Below are positions 1-10,979 of a stretch of 64,000 bases of DNA, piece after piece (position 1 is the first letter of the stretch; each line of letters starts with the position of its first letter). The notes under the pieces are model-generated. The model had not been told where the DNA came from. It made no database searches and was given only the letters and a program-made list of their open reading frames with translations. The position numbers were made by a program, and so were the translations under genes. Source of the DNA: Antedon bifida (taxonomy: Eukaryota; Echinodermata; Crinoidea; Comatulida; Antedonidae); the NCBI GenBank assembly GCA_963402885.1, contig OY727098.1, forward strand, positions 15,362,717 to 15,426,716. The letters are read 5' to 3'.

Positions 1-1238
1 GTTGTTAGATTATTCGGTAGTTGTTGGCTTGGTTCATCTGAACTCTCCGTTTCATGAATACCCGAATCAGACCGTTCAATATTGGTGGAAACTTTTCGCC
101 GATGTTTTATACTTGACATTTTCTTACTTCTAGCATGAACATCTACACTGTGGAAAACATCATCTGTTTGATCTAAATCACTATCAGACGTCTCATAGTC
201 TGGCGAGATTTCACGTAGACGCGAATTGACGTCAAGTGATAAACTTTCTAAAACGGAGGAGCTATCCACTTGAGAACAATTGGATACACTGTGGGAAGAA
301 AGACGTGAATCTGTATGCCTTCTTAGAAGATGTTTTGGAATTTGATTTCCAGGATGCATTTTAGTTTTATTTACTAACCACATGACGTCTTCAATAGAGT
401 ATGTGCCATCTTTATGGAAGTCAAAGAAACTTTTTAATATTGCTGGTGTAGACTTTTTTCGTGGAGTAGTTGCGCTCATTCTGTAAGAAGCAGAGTTCTG
501 AACTTCATAAATACGGTATGCCGTCGCCAAACACGTTGACATTGATTTTTTAGTTTCCTCTTCATTTTCCGACATAACTTGTTTATTTGTTGCTGAATAA
601 GACCGTGGTAATTGCTGAGTTGGACTACAATAAATTCTGTCTAAGTTAACGTTAACATTTATTGGATTCGTTTGAGCCCATTCCAAAGCGTTCTTAAAAT
701 TGATATTATCACGTTTTGAAAGTGACGCTAGGCCTACAGTTATCAGAACTTCTGCACACGAAAGAAATCCTAGTCTTGATGCTATCATTAGAGGTGTCTC
801 ACCTAAGTTATTTGAAAGATCTACTGAAGAGTGATTCCTTTTCAACACTGTTACCATTTCTGTGACAATATCTACTTCGCCAGAGATTGCAGCGTGATGC
901 AGAGGTGAATTTCCATCATAATCCAACATATTAAAATCATAATCAACTTGGGACAAGAACATTTTTACAAGTTCGTAACGCCTTCTTATACAAGCATGGG
1001 TTAAAGCATTTTTACCATCTCCATCGGCTATACCAACTTGTGCACCGCATTTTAGTAGCATGCGAGCTATACAAGCGGCAGTGTTTGTGTTTTCAATCTC
1101 ACAAGTAAGTATTAGCGGCGTTTTCGTTTCATCATCTTTAGCATTGATGATTCCATTATTCGTCGTCCTGTTGCGTGTTGCCAATACATACATAACTTGT
1201 TGTGTTCTTTCTTGTCGAATTGCCCTGTGTAAAGCCAT
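1..1238 (-). CDS. Ankyrin-repeat protein, 3' end outside window
   Basis: The minus strand is open without a stop from an ATG at 1236-1238 to the window edge (412 codons), with an in-frame TGA about 30 nt upstream, so the start MALHRAIRQER is reasonable. Residues about 30-165 hold three to four ankyrin repeats, seen as TPLILTCE, NALTHACI, SPLHHAAI and TPLMIASR each followed by a helix and a loop. After about residue 200 the chain is polar, rich in Ser, Asp and Glu, and looks disordered. No intron is needed in the visible part, unusual beside the intron-rich genes further along. Ankyrin repeats bind proteins; no catalytic domain is visible, so no pathway can be given. The arrangement resembles ANKRD34-type proteins, but I cannot assign orthology. 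Confidence is high that it is coding, low on identity. Confidence 0.85.
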   Translation of the reverse strand, partial: MALHRAIRQERTQQVMYVLATRNRTTNNGIINAKDDETKTPLILTCEIENTNTAACIARMLLKCGAQVGIADGDGKNALTHACIRRRYELVKMFLSQVDYDFNMLDYDGNSPLHHAAISGEVDIVTEMVTVLKRNHSSVDLSNNLGETPLMIASRLGFLSCAEVLITVGLASLSKRDNINFKNALEWAQTNPINVNVNLDRIYCSPTQQLPRSYSATNKQVMSENEEETKKSMSTCLATAYRIYEVQNSASYRMSATTPRKKSTPAILKSFFDFHKDGTYSIEDVMWLVNKTKMHPGNQIPKHLLRRHTDSRLSSHSVSNCSQVDSSSVLESLSLDVNSRLREISPDYETSDSDLDQTDDVFHSVDVHARSKKMSSIKHRRKVSTNIERSDSGIHETESSDEPSQQLPNNLT

Positions 1239-2479
1239 CTTAAGCAATCGTTCTGATAAAACAAAACTATAACATTCAATAGGCCGTCAATATCAAATTT
1301 GTAGTTAAACACAACCAAGGAGCGTCTGTGATGTTCGTTTCTATTTTGTGTAAACAACTCCGCCTGATTTATGCGCTAAAATAACTCGTATATGCGCATG
1401 ACCGCCCTCTCAACGAGATTGATAATCGTTTAATTGATAACACTTCCTCGACGCGATGCGAGGCAGGTGTTTCTCGTTTCTCTTCATTCTAATTTCATAT
1501 CCAAAAGCGTTTTTTCTGTCGTTCTAAAAAAAGTAAAATAGTTCACGGGAAATTAACTTATCGACTTATGTTCTGCAATAACCCGCCTAATCGACTTCAA
1601 TATTTTTAAATATCTGTACGGCGAGTAATAATAATCCTCTCTTTAATGTTCAGCTAAATCTACGCAGTATTGTCGGTGAAATATTTTGTATACTATATTT
1701 TATGCCAATTGCTGCGCAGTTGTGTGATCATTTATAGACATTAGATCCACATTAAATTTATGTTGGTCGGATGCTCACCAGATGCCTCATAATACCGATC
1801 AATGGTCCAGATTATTATGGTATGATACCAAACGGATAATTGTGGTGTGGCCCTAGTTTTAGTGTTAAGACCATCCGCAAAAGCTACAATGTCACCACTG
1901 CACAGCCGTCTATGTTCGTAGCATTCCTATATATTCATTAATGCAATGTAGCATAAACAGTGGTTTGCAAACCCATAATAGAGTAAAATATCAATCGATG
2001 AAAACGAAAGGTGTTAATTACGTCAATTTATCAAACCGCCGCAGTCCGTCCGACAAATGCATTGTTTTATTAACCGTGTTCTAACTCCATTTAATCCAAG
2101 TACCTTCTGACAATTTTGATTGATTCAGCAATGCATTTAGTGTTTTTCGTTTTGTCTGTATTATAATTATGAATGCATAAAATAAGTATGCCATACTGTA
2201 ATGTGAAAATGGCCGCGGGGGGTTGGAGTGGATTTTCATCTTTGCAGTCCTCAATTTTGCTAAAATGTAAATGATGAATGTTAAATCAGTGTTAAATGTT
2301 GTCCATATTCGAATATTGGATCCGCCCACTGTATTAATTGGCGGATAACCCATTGTCATTGTCAGGATCTTACGCGCGATTTTATGAAGTGTTAAGGTTG
2401 ATCATAAATTCTGAACAAAAATTCATTTTTAAATTAAACTTTACGTGTACTTTATAATATGGAGCAATGCCAAAATAAT
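1239..2479. other. Intergenic, no gene seen
   Basis: AT-rich DNA upstream of the ankyrin gene. The short open frames here have no family resemblance and no splice-site support. The first 200 bases presumably hold the ankyrin gene's promoter; no clear TATA box was identified. Confidence 0.5.
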
Positions 2480-3250
2480 AAAAATAGCGTGCTACGCAAA
2501 AAAATTACGCGATGACGCGTATTTAAAATTTCAAAATTAATTTCTAATCAATTTCGCGTACATTTCAGGTCATTTGAGCATTTCAAAATTTTCAAATTTG
2601 TTGGCGTTTTGTGCACGCATTTGTGCGTACAGCTCGTACGAAACGTAGAAAAGTTATATTTGCAATTGATTTTTGTTTTTCATACCTTCTGTAGAAGATT
2701 TCATTCATTTTTTAAAACTTTAATTGTAAAATAACGACGCACGTGCACGTTAAACTTTAATAATTGTGCGCTAAAAAATAAGATGGCTGGTGATACTATT
2801 TTTTTTAATGTACTATGGAAGCTGATGAGTTGTAGATATCAATTCATGTAAAATTAGCATCTACCGGATGGCCACACGAATTTTTTTTAAATAGTATTTT
2901 TTTCTCTTTTGTACTAGTTAATCCCATTTAACAGAGCGCATCGCGCTAATGCGTACCCCATTTTCTCCTAGACTTTAATATGTTCTTACTCAATCAATTC
3001 TCGTTCACGTTCATGAGCTACAAAAATTGAAATTTCTATTACGTCATCATATCAAAAAATGAGAATAGAGAATACTGTATAATTTCATCTATACACTATA
3101 TTTTAATCATCGGAATGAAAAGTGACCCACGTGATTCGATTAAAACTTATTTTGGACGCTGTTGAATATGAATTCATATAAAAAGTGTGTCTATCTGATG
3201 GCATGCCGTCATAATATGGCCAGTTGAATTAAAAAAGTCAAGATTTTCAT
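2480..3250 (+). repeat. Dispersed repeat, copy 1 (GACGTCATnnTATGGCC family)
   Basis: Non-coding repeat related to sequences at 21945-22650 (opposite strand), 42330-42480 (opposite strand, partial) and 58080-59480. Shared landmarks in order are TTTCTAATCAATTT, ACGCATTTGTGCGTAC, GATGAGTTGTAGATATC, a GTCAT...TATGGCCA block and AGAGCGCAT. It contains two diverged internal subunits of about 320 bp, each starting near GAAGCTG or GACGCTGTTGAA. Its right end runs straight into a LINE fragment at about 3250. Confidence 0.7.
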
Positions 3251-4830
3251 CGAATTCGAGGTGTGGCTTCAAGGTGGTTAAAAAGTTATTTATCCAAACG
3301 GATCCAAATAGTATCAGTTTATTATGAAATGTTTGATCCTATAAAAATTATATGCGGTGTACCGCAAGGTTCAATTTTGGGGCCTTCCTTATTCTTGCTG
3401 TACATAAATAATATTTATCGTGTGTCGTCATTGCTTAATTTTATCTTATTTCCTGATAATACAAACTTATTTGCTCAGGCAAAAATTTGAAACAAGTTTG
3501 CAGTATTGTCAGTAATGAGTTAAATAAACCTAATATATGGTTCGCAGTGAATAAACTTTCGTTAAACGTTAAAGATGTATTGTCCCTTTGACTAATTCCC
3601 AAAAAATATTTTTTTTTAATATTTCGACAAAAAAGTGTGCCATTTTGAAGTATCATAATAGTTATTAACTTTCACCAAAAACTAGTCAAAAAAAAAATCA
3701 TTTAACTGAAATACAGCTGACGTTTCAAAAAATAACTTTGACTGGAAGTCAAAGTTTTCGATCAAAACATATCTCATAATGCAACGCGCTTGTTTGGCTA
3801 CTCTGTATGCATAATCACAAAATTTCCTGGAGATCTGTGTGAAAACACCTTCTCAACTGTGACGAGTTGTAAACAATCCTAATTAGCATCATGCATAATG
3901 CATACTCGTGGTTTGAAATCTTTGTTTACTTTCGCTCGCGACGATTTTCCAGAAGAAATGTAATTAAATTAATTTACCTGTTAATTACGTAAACTTGTTG
4001 CTTTTGGCTCGAATTTTCGACTTAAAGTGAATAACTTTAATATTACTTTGATATGGCCAATTTAAATTTAGAATATTTTGACCTTCATTTTTTTGTGTTT
4101 CAAGGGACAATACATCTTTAAAAAAACAGATTATATAATCTTCCATTCCAAAAACGTTACATGTGAAACCAAAGTAACAATAGACGATGTTGAAATTGAC
4201 CGGGTTTATAGAACTACATTTCTTGGAATAGAAATTGATTGGAAAAAACATGTTAAACGCATACAAACAAAAATTGCTAAAAACATCAGTATAATTTATA
4301 GATTAAGAAAACTACTTGAAAGTAGTGTATTATTTATTCTGTATAATTCATTACCATACATTAATTATTGTTGTGACATATGGGGTAACACTTATAAAAG
4401 TACATTACAGCATTTGTATAAAGGGTAATTAGAATTGTCTATAAAGCTGACTATTTAGCTCACACTAAACCAACTTTGTATACATTTAAAACATTAAATA
4501 TATTTGATGTAATTGAATTAAATACTGCCATAATAATGTACAAAGCCCATAGACTAGACCAATTTCCTCCTATAATCCAACGGTATTTTAAACAAAATAA
4601 AGATATCCATAACTATAATATCAGACAGCATGAACATTTTAATACCAAAACTACGTTAAAACAAATGTGTTTATCAAATAAAGGAATTTTAATATGGAAT
4701 AAACTCTCCGTTGAACTTAAATGCTCCACAAATGTTCATGTATTTAGAAAACTGTACAAAAAACGTCTATTAGAAAATTATATAATATGATAAAGTAATT
4801 AGTAAATCCATTCCTATTTATTAATGAATT
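3250..4830 (+). pseudogene. LINE reverse-transcriptase remnant, split by a MITE
   Basis: Decayed non-LTR retrotransposon of CR1/L2/Jockey type. The first part carries the RT signature GVPQGSILGP and a damaged catalytic motif, FPDNT where FADDT is usual, so the active site is lost. A frameshift follows near 3480. The coding sense stops at 3572, where a MITE is inserted, and resumes at 4122 in the same frame with TDYIIFHSK, then FLGIEIDW and the usual LINE C-terminal region to about 4790 (frameshift near 4426). The 3' part ends where the next MITE begins at about 4850. No intact ORF remains. The element clade is inferred from motif style only. Confidence 0.85.
3573..4117. mobile_element. TTAA-flanked MITE inserted in the LINE
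   Basis: 545-bp element bounded by perfect 16-bp terminal inverted repeats: AGATGTATTGTCCCTT at 3573-3588 and its reverse complement AAGGGACAATACATCT at 4102-4117. It is flanked by TTAA at 3569-3572 and 4118-4121. Counting TTAA once and removing the element restores the LINE reading frame exactly, so the boundaries are certain. A TTAA duplication points to piggyBac-type mobilisation; no transposase is encoded. Confidence 0.9.
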
Positions 4831-4850
4831 TGATATTTAAATATAGTTTT

Positions 4851-5510
4851 TAGTCGCGTGGACGCGACTCTATAGTTCACTATGTCGGTCGGTCGGTCTG
4901 TCTGTCGGTCCGGTATCACTATGCGTTTTAGCACGCGACTTATGGCTGTTGGCCTTGTTTCTTTTATAAGCATCTGCTTCATGTATAAGCACATAAGCTT
5001 CTTTGTGATTGCCATAGCAGATCATTTCCCTTGTTTATCTTGCATCAACTACTCACACTTTGTAATAACTGCTGTCTCACTTTGTAATAACTTGTTTAAA
5101 TTGATTATTTCATAACCTTTATGAATGAATAATCATTACCGCAATACTATTACGCGTTTCATCAATATTGTTGTGACTCGACTTAACGCTTCGAGATGCG
5201 CTATATGTGCACGTGCATCATAATACACTACGAGAGCTAAATATGCTCCACGAGGAGCTCATTCGTTCTTTCGGTGTTTGCGTTAAGATAAGGTACGTGT
5301 TATTAAATTACCGTTCGTCATTTTAAGTACTTGAAATAATACCATTTTAAACTCAGAAAAAAATGAACTTTCAAAAAGTAATGTACTTTAAAACTTTTCT
5401 GTACATCAAAACAGTTCAAAAAGTACAGAAAAGCGATAAAACGCATAGTGATACCGGACCGACAGACAGACCGACAGAGTGAACTATAGAGTCGCGTCCA
5501 CGCGACTAAA
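4851..5510. mobile_element. MITE with ~85-bp GTCGCG-type inverted termini
   Basis: Starts TAGTCGCGTGGACGCGACT and ends with the reverse complement. The inverted similarity runs about 85 bp inward through a CTGTCGGT-rich stretch to TATCACTATGCGTTTTA (left) and TAAAACGCATAGTGATA (right, near 5435-5451). Each terminus also contains its own small palindrome, GTCGCG-TGGA-CGCGAC. The interior is non-coding. It lies between two different LINE remnants. A third, single end occurs at 43976-44075. Confidence 0.85.
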
Positions 5511-5511
5511 A

Positions 5512-6778
5512 AGGTGAAGAAAGCAAAAAAATGTACAGAAATTAGACTTTGAGCAGCTAAACAGTCCGGAGATCCGTTTGGAATATTCCATTCAAGTGAA
5601 GATTAAGTTTGACATCCTTGTAGATGAAGGTGAAGAGATTACGTGGGATGCAATGAGAGACATCCTTGTTGAGACAGCCCAATAATCCTTACCCAAGAAA
5701 GAGAGAAAAAGGAAGAAAAAATGGGTGTCGGAAGAGATACTATCAATAATGAGGGATAGACAGAAGATTAGTAGTAGATCAAGTATAAAGATCTAGATAG
5801 AGAAATTAAGCAGAAGTGCAGGGAGGCAAAAGAAAAGTGGCTCAACACCCAGTGTGAGGAGATTGAGAGTAGACTAGAGAACAACAACCACAAGGTTTAT
5901 CAGAGACTTAATGAGATCACTGGAAGGAAGTCTGGCTGCTCAAACTCTGGATGCATTAAGGCAACGGATGGAACGATACTTGTTGAAAAGTGGGACAGAG
6001 TATATCGGGGAGCTGTTTTTTGATGTTAGACAAGCAATGCCAAGCTTTCCTGAGTCAGAAGAAGGACCAAAAATCTTGAAAGCAGAAGTACGAACAGCAA
6101 TCAAGATGTTCGGGAAGAATAAGGCGGCAGGACCGGATGGTGTAGTCATTGAGATGATTTAGGCATTAGAAGAGTATGGAGTGGAAAAGTTAACGGAAGT
6201 GATCAATAAGATATATGAGGATGGAAGTTTCCCTGAGGACTTGAGTAAGTCCATTTTTATTGCCCTTTCGAAGAAACCAGGTGCTGTAGAGTGTGAAAAA
6301 CATCGTACAATCATCCTCATGAGTCATGTCACCAAGATCATTCTGAGGATACTACTTATGAGAGCAAGAAGTAGATTACAACCAGAGATTGGGAGTGAGC
6401 AGTTTGGTTTTGTAAAGGATTCAGGCACCAGGAATGCCATCTTTGTGATAAGAATGATAACTGAAAGGGCAGTGGAGATGCAGAAATATGTATACATGTG
6501 TTTCATAGACTACACCAAGGCATTTCACAAAGTATGGCATGAGCAGCTATTTTAAGAACTTAGCAAGCTTGACCTACATGGAAAGGATCTTCGATTGTTG
6601 CAAAATTTGTACTGGAATCAGACTGCATGCATGAGGGTAGATGGGGAGTGCAGTGACTACACAAGTATTTGAAGAGGAGTGAGACAGGGGTGTGTAATGT
6701 CACCAGACTTGTTTAACTACTATAGCGAGTTGATCTTGAGGGAGCTAGAGAATGAGAAGGGTTTGAGAGTATGTGGTA
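5512..6778 (+). pseudogene. Second LINE remnant (RTE-like reverse transcriptase)
   Basis: Different LINE family from the one upstream. Visible RT blocks are NKAAGPDGVV (6120-6147), the segment EQFGFVKDSGTRNAIF (about 6397-6444), CFIDYTKAFHKVWHEQLF (about 6499-6552) and RGVRQGCVMSPDLFNYY (about 6676-6726). In-frame stops interrupt it near 6160, 6553 and 6668, so it is dead. It is cut at 6778 by a hAT-like terminus, losing the YxDD catalytic block and everything downstream. The FGF...GTRNAIF wording suits the RTE or related endonuclease-RT families; clade confidence is moderate. Confidence 0.85.
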
Positions 6779-7100
6779 CAGGGGCGGACGCAGGGGTGTT
6801 GCCCCAGTTGCCCGGGCAACACCCTTAATTTCATACTAAATGTTTTTTTCTGCCACTAAATTAAAATTTAGATCCCACTTTATCATAGGCATATATTAAC
6901 CATTAACGTCCGTTAAAGAAGTCCAGTGTTGGAAGAGTCTATATGTAAATTGACTGACTGCAGCGTAAAATTAACCGTGCACAATTTAACGGCGGTCAGT
7001 GGATTTTTTTTTTCATTTCTCTACGTCCGTAAAATTAGGCAGAATTTCCGTAGTAATTACAAACTACTAATTACAAAATCCGTAGTAATCCGAAAACTCC
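6779..7100 (+). mobile_element. hAT-like non-autonomous element, left end
   Basis: Begins CAGGGGCGGACGCAGG, a typical hAT-style terminus, followed by a hairpin made of GTTGCCC and GGGCAAC. The block at about 6984-7056, including TTTCTCTACGTCCGTAAAAT, recurs at 12737-12810, where it leads to a matching right end, CCTGCGACCGCCCCTG. No 8-bp target duplication is shared between this left end and that right end. Confidence 0.7.
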
Positions 7101-7104
7101 TTAA

Positions 7105-7436
7105 GCCACTTTCACATCGCGCCCGGATTCGGTCCGGCGTCCTAAGAAAAATATTTCTACCATTGGGCGTGCTTTTACATCGATCAAGAAATCTGATATC
7201 CGATGTTAAGCAAGGTCATTCATACTCAAAGCTGATTGGACAAAAGAAAAAAATCGTACGATTTCAGAAAACAAATGGCTTCTTGATTTATCGCTACGAA
7301 TTTGAAACCCGAATCATGTACGTACTCAAATCGTACGAATTCAGTGTAAACGATTCATATGCTTTACAACTGAACCCATTTTCCATGATATTTTTATCAT
7401 GGTACCTCAAGAATCCGAGCGCGGTGTGAAAGCAGC
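7105..7436. mobile_element. Second TTAA-flanked MITE, 332 bp
   Basis: Flanked by TTAA at 7101-7104 and 7437-7440. Terminal inverted repeats of about 25 bp: GCCACTTTCACATCGCGCCC at the left matches, with few mismatches, the reverse complement of the right end, which reads GAGCGCGGTGTGAAAGCAGC. It lies inside, or at the broken edge of, the hAT-like element. Unrelated in sequence to the TTAA element at 3573. Confidence 0.85.
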
Positions 7437-7440
7437 TTAA

Positions 7441-7780
7441 TAAATGAGCTAGATCGTGTACACCAATGCACTATGTGGCATGGTATTCTAAACTACCAAA
7501 CAGTATTGTATTAAATAAGAAGTTCCTTAATCGTTTGATCTATTAGGCATAATAATTATTATTAGGTCAACTCTGTTACTAATGCACTACCCGATACTGA
7601 ATACTTTAGGTCTACTCTGTTCAATCCGTTACACGTAGACCTAAAGCAACAAATTATGTTGACAAAAAAAAAAGAAAATTAAATACTGTACCCGTGAAGT
7701 GCTCATTAAAACCATGAAAAAAGAAAGAAAGAAAAAATACATAATATAATACAAAGTTAAAAACAAAATAAATATTTTTA
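7441..7780. other. Intergenic, no feature recognised
   Basis: AT-rich DNA between the second TTAA MITE and the 170-bp tandem array. It includes a short GAAA-rich stretch near 7720. No coding or RNA feature seen. Confidence 0.4.
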
Positions 7781-9230
7781 TGGTTAAAATTATACTTGTT
7801 TTACTGCATGTGATTTGTTGTTTTTACCTAAAATGTTGAGAGCATCATCTTGCATTCATTCCTTGGTGATGAGTTGTGGTAGTTTTCGTACATGAAAAGA
7901 AAGAAAACAGAATTACATATAATACAAAGTTATAAACAACATAACTATTTGTATGGTTAAAATTTCGCATATTAGATCTGAAATTTAACTGTCATTTCTT
8001 GTTTTGACCTAAAATGTTGAGAACATCATCTTGCATTAATTCCTTGGTGATGAGTTGTGGTAGTTCTCGTACATGAAAAGAAAGTGTATAAAAGTTATAA
8101 ACAACATACATATTTGTATGGTTAAAATGTCGCAAGTTAGACTCGAAGTTGTTGTTTTTACCTAAAATGTTGAGAACATTATCTTGCATTAATTCCTTGG
8201 TTGTCGTAGTTCCCGTCGTACATGAAAAGAAAAAAATATATAAATCTATAAACAAATATTTATAAGTAAAACGTTTGGTTTAACAGTTACAAGCTAGACT
8301 CGAAATATATGATTGGTTAAAATTACTTACTCCTAACATTTCGGGGACATGTTGTTGTGGTGGTTGCCGTAAATCTAGGGAAAAAATACCAAGCTATGAA
8401 ACAATAATATTTGTGTGTAAACGCTAAATTCAACTAGGTTAAGCCTGACTCAACCTTAAATTAATAACGAATGTGATTGTTTTACATGAAATATATATAA
8501 CTTTTGCTTAAACATCATCTCCAAGTCGATTTCCTAGTAGAGTAGTGCCCTCGAAAAGAAGTATAAATCGAAAGAAAAGAATTCAGAGTTATAAAAATTA
8601 ACTTATAAGTTTCAAACTACTAAGTTAATAATTATATTATTTTTATTGAAATTAATTAAAATTGCGATTGAATATTCTTACCGGTATTCATCCCAGATAT
8701 CAGTCGTGGCAGGGTTTCGTGAAAATGAAAGAAAAAAACAAATTATAAAGTTATACTAACTGTAGGCCTACAGTACTTTTTTAAGTATGCTAAATCTTAA
8801 AAGTAAAAAAAAAAATTATTTTAAATACAATACAGTTAGTAATTTACCTATGAGGTGTTAAAGGATTGTCCTGAATAAACGTCATGTATACTGTAGTTGC
8901 TGTTTCGTTGGCAAACTAAGATAGAAAAATAATACAATAGCATTAACACATTATAATAACTAATATAATAACTAATGTAGGAAAAATATTTGCGATACAA
9001 TGAACGCGAGGGTGTCTTTATGTTTCTCAATATAGAATCATTAGCATTATTAATTATATATTAAAAGAATTATTATAGTGACAAATCTAGCTAGTTATTT
9101 ACATTACATTTTTAATGTATTAACTTTGGAAATTATACACAATAATTAATAGAAAATCGTATATACTTACTTAGATACAATACTTACCAATAGCAACAGG
9201 TTCGTTTTTAATATTGTTATTGTTACATAT
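7781..9230 (-). repeat. ~170-bp tandem array with exon-like cores
   Basis: Diverged repeats of 153-181 bp. On the minus strand several units show a short open core followed by a splice-donor-like sequence at about 9187 (GTAAGTATT), 8848 (GTAAATT), 8680 (GTAAGAA), 8331 (GTAAGTAA), 8162 (GTAAAAA), 8008 (GTCAAAA) and 7827 (GTAAAAA). The best unit, 8009-8065, is exactly 57 nt with an upstream AG and reads LPQLITKELMQDDVLNIL between phase-1 borders, so copies could be spliced in or out without a frameshift. Other units have lost the AG or carry stops, for example 7828-7885. The array is directly 3' of the kinase gene on the same strand. Whether any unit is transcribed cannot be told. Confidence 0.55.
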
Positions 9231-9405
9231 ACTATTATATTTATTTTTAAAACTTAAGCATGAACATAAGAAACTTAAAGAGAGAGAAACAAACATTGAT
9301 GAATATGCTTTTTATATTATTACTGATGTTTATATTATCAATATTACTACTATATTATTCGTTTAATATTTGAACGCCACGAATGTGAATAATAAAAAAA
9401 TATGT

Positions 9406-10644
9406 TTAAATCAAACGCTGGTTAATACCCCGGCATGTTGGAATTATCTTTTCATTTTCTTGGATGGTATTCAAGATGTTGATTACAAGACCTAGAGATA
9501 GTCGATCATCCGCATTGAATGCCGTGCAAGCCTGTCCAAGGTCAATCATCTCCCTACTTCCAATTGCTAGTGCTATGATCTTCAAAGCATGACCGACGGA
9601 ATACACGTCACCCTTAACTGAATCGCAAGCACCATTAAGATATTTTTCTGGTGCTAAGTCTGGATAATCTTGTCGGAACTTCAGGCCCTCATCCATCGAT
9701 GAAAAGGTTAACTTCTTATGTTCTCTTGGGTATTGCAGTCTGCATGCCATCCCGAAATCTGTAATCTTCGCTCTATATGTTGTTCCATCGTGGTGGATTA
9801 AGATATTTCTAAGCGCTACGTCATTGTGAAGCAGTCCTCTTTGATGGATGGTATTGAGGGCAGTGACCACTTCTATTGCCATAGACATACATTCAAGCGC
9901 ACTTAATGAAGGTTGTCCTGTTTGCAATACCTGCAGAAATGTTGTACTGGACATGCTGCGAATGTTGCCAATAAACTCCTGTACCATACAGCATACTTGA
10001 CCTTGGCGAAAAACGCCAAAGACTTGAGGAACAGAAGGTAGATCGTATAAAAACTTCATAACACGCGCTTCCATAACCATCTGGTACCATGCTTCATCAG
10101 GATTGTTATAACTATCCAAAAAGGCCGTTTTGACTGCGACAAGGAGTTGATGACCTGGAAAAAGATTTGATGACATCAAGTCAACACGTCCATAACTTCC
10201 CTGCCCAAGACGTACGGGATTACAAAGGTGAGAGACGCATGTGCTATCCAACAACCTCATAGGCGGCAGCATTTCCGAAAGTTTTGCTGTAACATCTCTA
10301 CAGTTAAGGACGGATGTTGGTGAGGTGGTGGTGTTACTTGTCGACGCACTATCGAAGCTACTTACAGATGACAATGGCCATTGCGATGAAGAAGATGATG
10401 GAACACTACCCAAACATTTCCTTTGTGAAAGCTCACCAGTTGATAACGCGGATGTTGGTTTTTTTAAAATACACCGGGATGGAGAAGCGGTAGATGCCGA
10501 GGATGATGACGCCGCACTACGATCACGTTGCCTTGGGAGACTGATCTTTCCGCGTGATAGACCTGGTATGGCAAGTATTTGGCCAGGAGAAAGCGCGAAT
10601 GTCGATGACCGTGGCCTCACAGACGATTGTGATGATGATGGTGG

Positions 10645-10717
<73 letters not shown>

Positions 10718-10887
10718 AACGACGACGATGACGACGACGATGACGAACTCAAGTTGCTATCCGCTGATTCATCACTTCTGATACAAAAAAGATGAATTAC
10801 TGCTGTCCAAATCCTTCTAAATATTGACTTTCTTCTTGCTTGCTGGGGTACATCTTGTTGAGATCTACTTAATTCAAAACAAAACAT
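9406..10887 (-). CDS. Intronless divergent protein kinase with polyserine linker
   Basis: 493-aa ORF from ATG 10885-10887 to a TAA just before 9406. Residues 1-40 are basic. About residues 46-82 are a near-pure serine tract encoded by a TCA/TCG-type microsatellite, followed by a Ser-rich linker to about 205. The kinase domain occupies about 225-470: glycine loop GQGSYGRVDL, VAVK lysine, an EARVMKF helix glutamate, catalytic loop HNDVALRNIL, TDFGMA and APEKYL. The catalytic Asp, the Asn of the loop and the DFG Asp are present, so it is probably active, but HRD is changed to HND. Substrate and family are not recognised. Lack of introns suggests retrocopy origin or a lineage-specific expansion. 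A possible AATAAA lies at 9240-9245. Confidence 0.85.
10622..10745 (-). repeat. Coding trinucleotide microsatellite (polyserine)
   Basis: On the + strand it reads GAT and then GAC triplets, a perfect GATGATGAT run changing to GACGACGAC. On the minus coding strand these are TCA/ATC and TCG/GTC registers read as serine codons of the kinase. The two synonymous blocks show that the tract grew from two seeds or changed by synonymous substitution while serine was kept. Confidence 0.9.
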
Positions 10888-10979
10888 AATTAATTCATAA
10901 CAGTTACACTAGATTATTCGATAATAATTTCAATAGTAGACCAAGTTCCAGTAGTACTAAAGAATAGCGATCAGCTTTG

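Noticed and set aside
2818..2850. CTGATGAG as a second hammerhead core
   Set aside because: No stem II and no following GAAA at the right distance; it belongs to the dispersed repeat.
6926..7429. 167-residue + strand ORF
   Set aside because: It spans the hAT-like fragment and the nested TTAA MITE, both non-coding; the frame is accidental.
10241..10795. Long + strand frame with a polyaspartate run
   Set aside because: It is the antisense shadow of the kinase gene; its Asp run is the same microsatellite and it has no domain.
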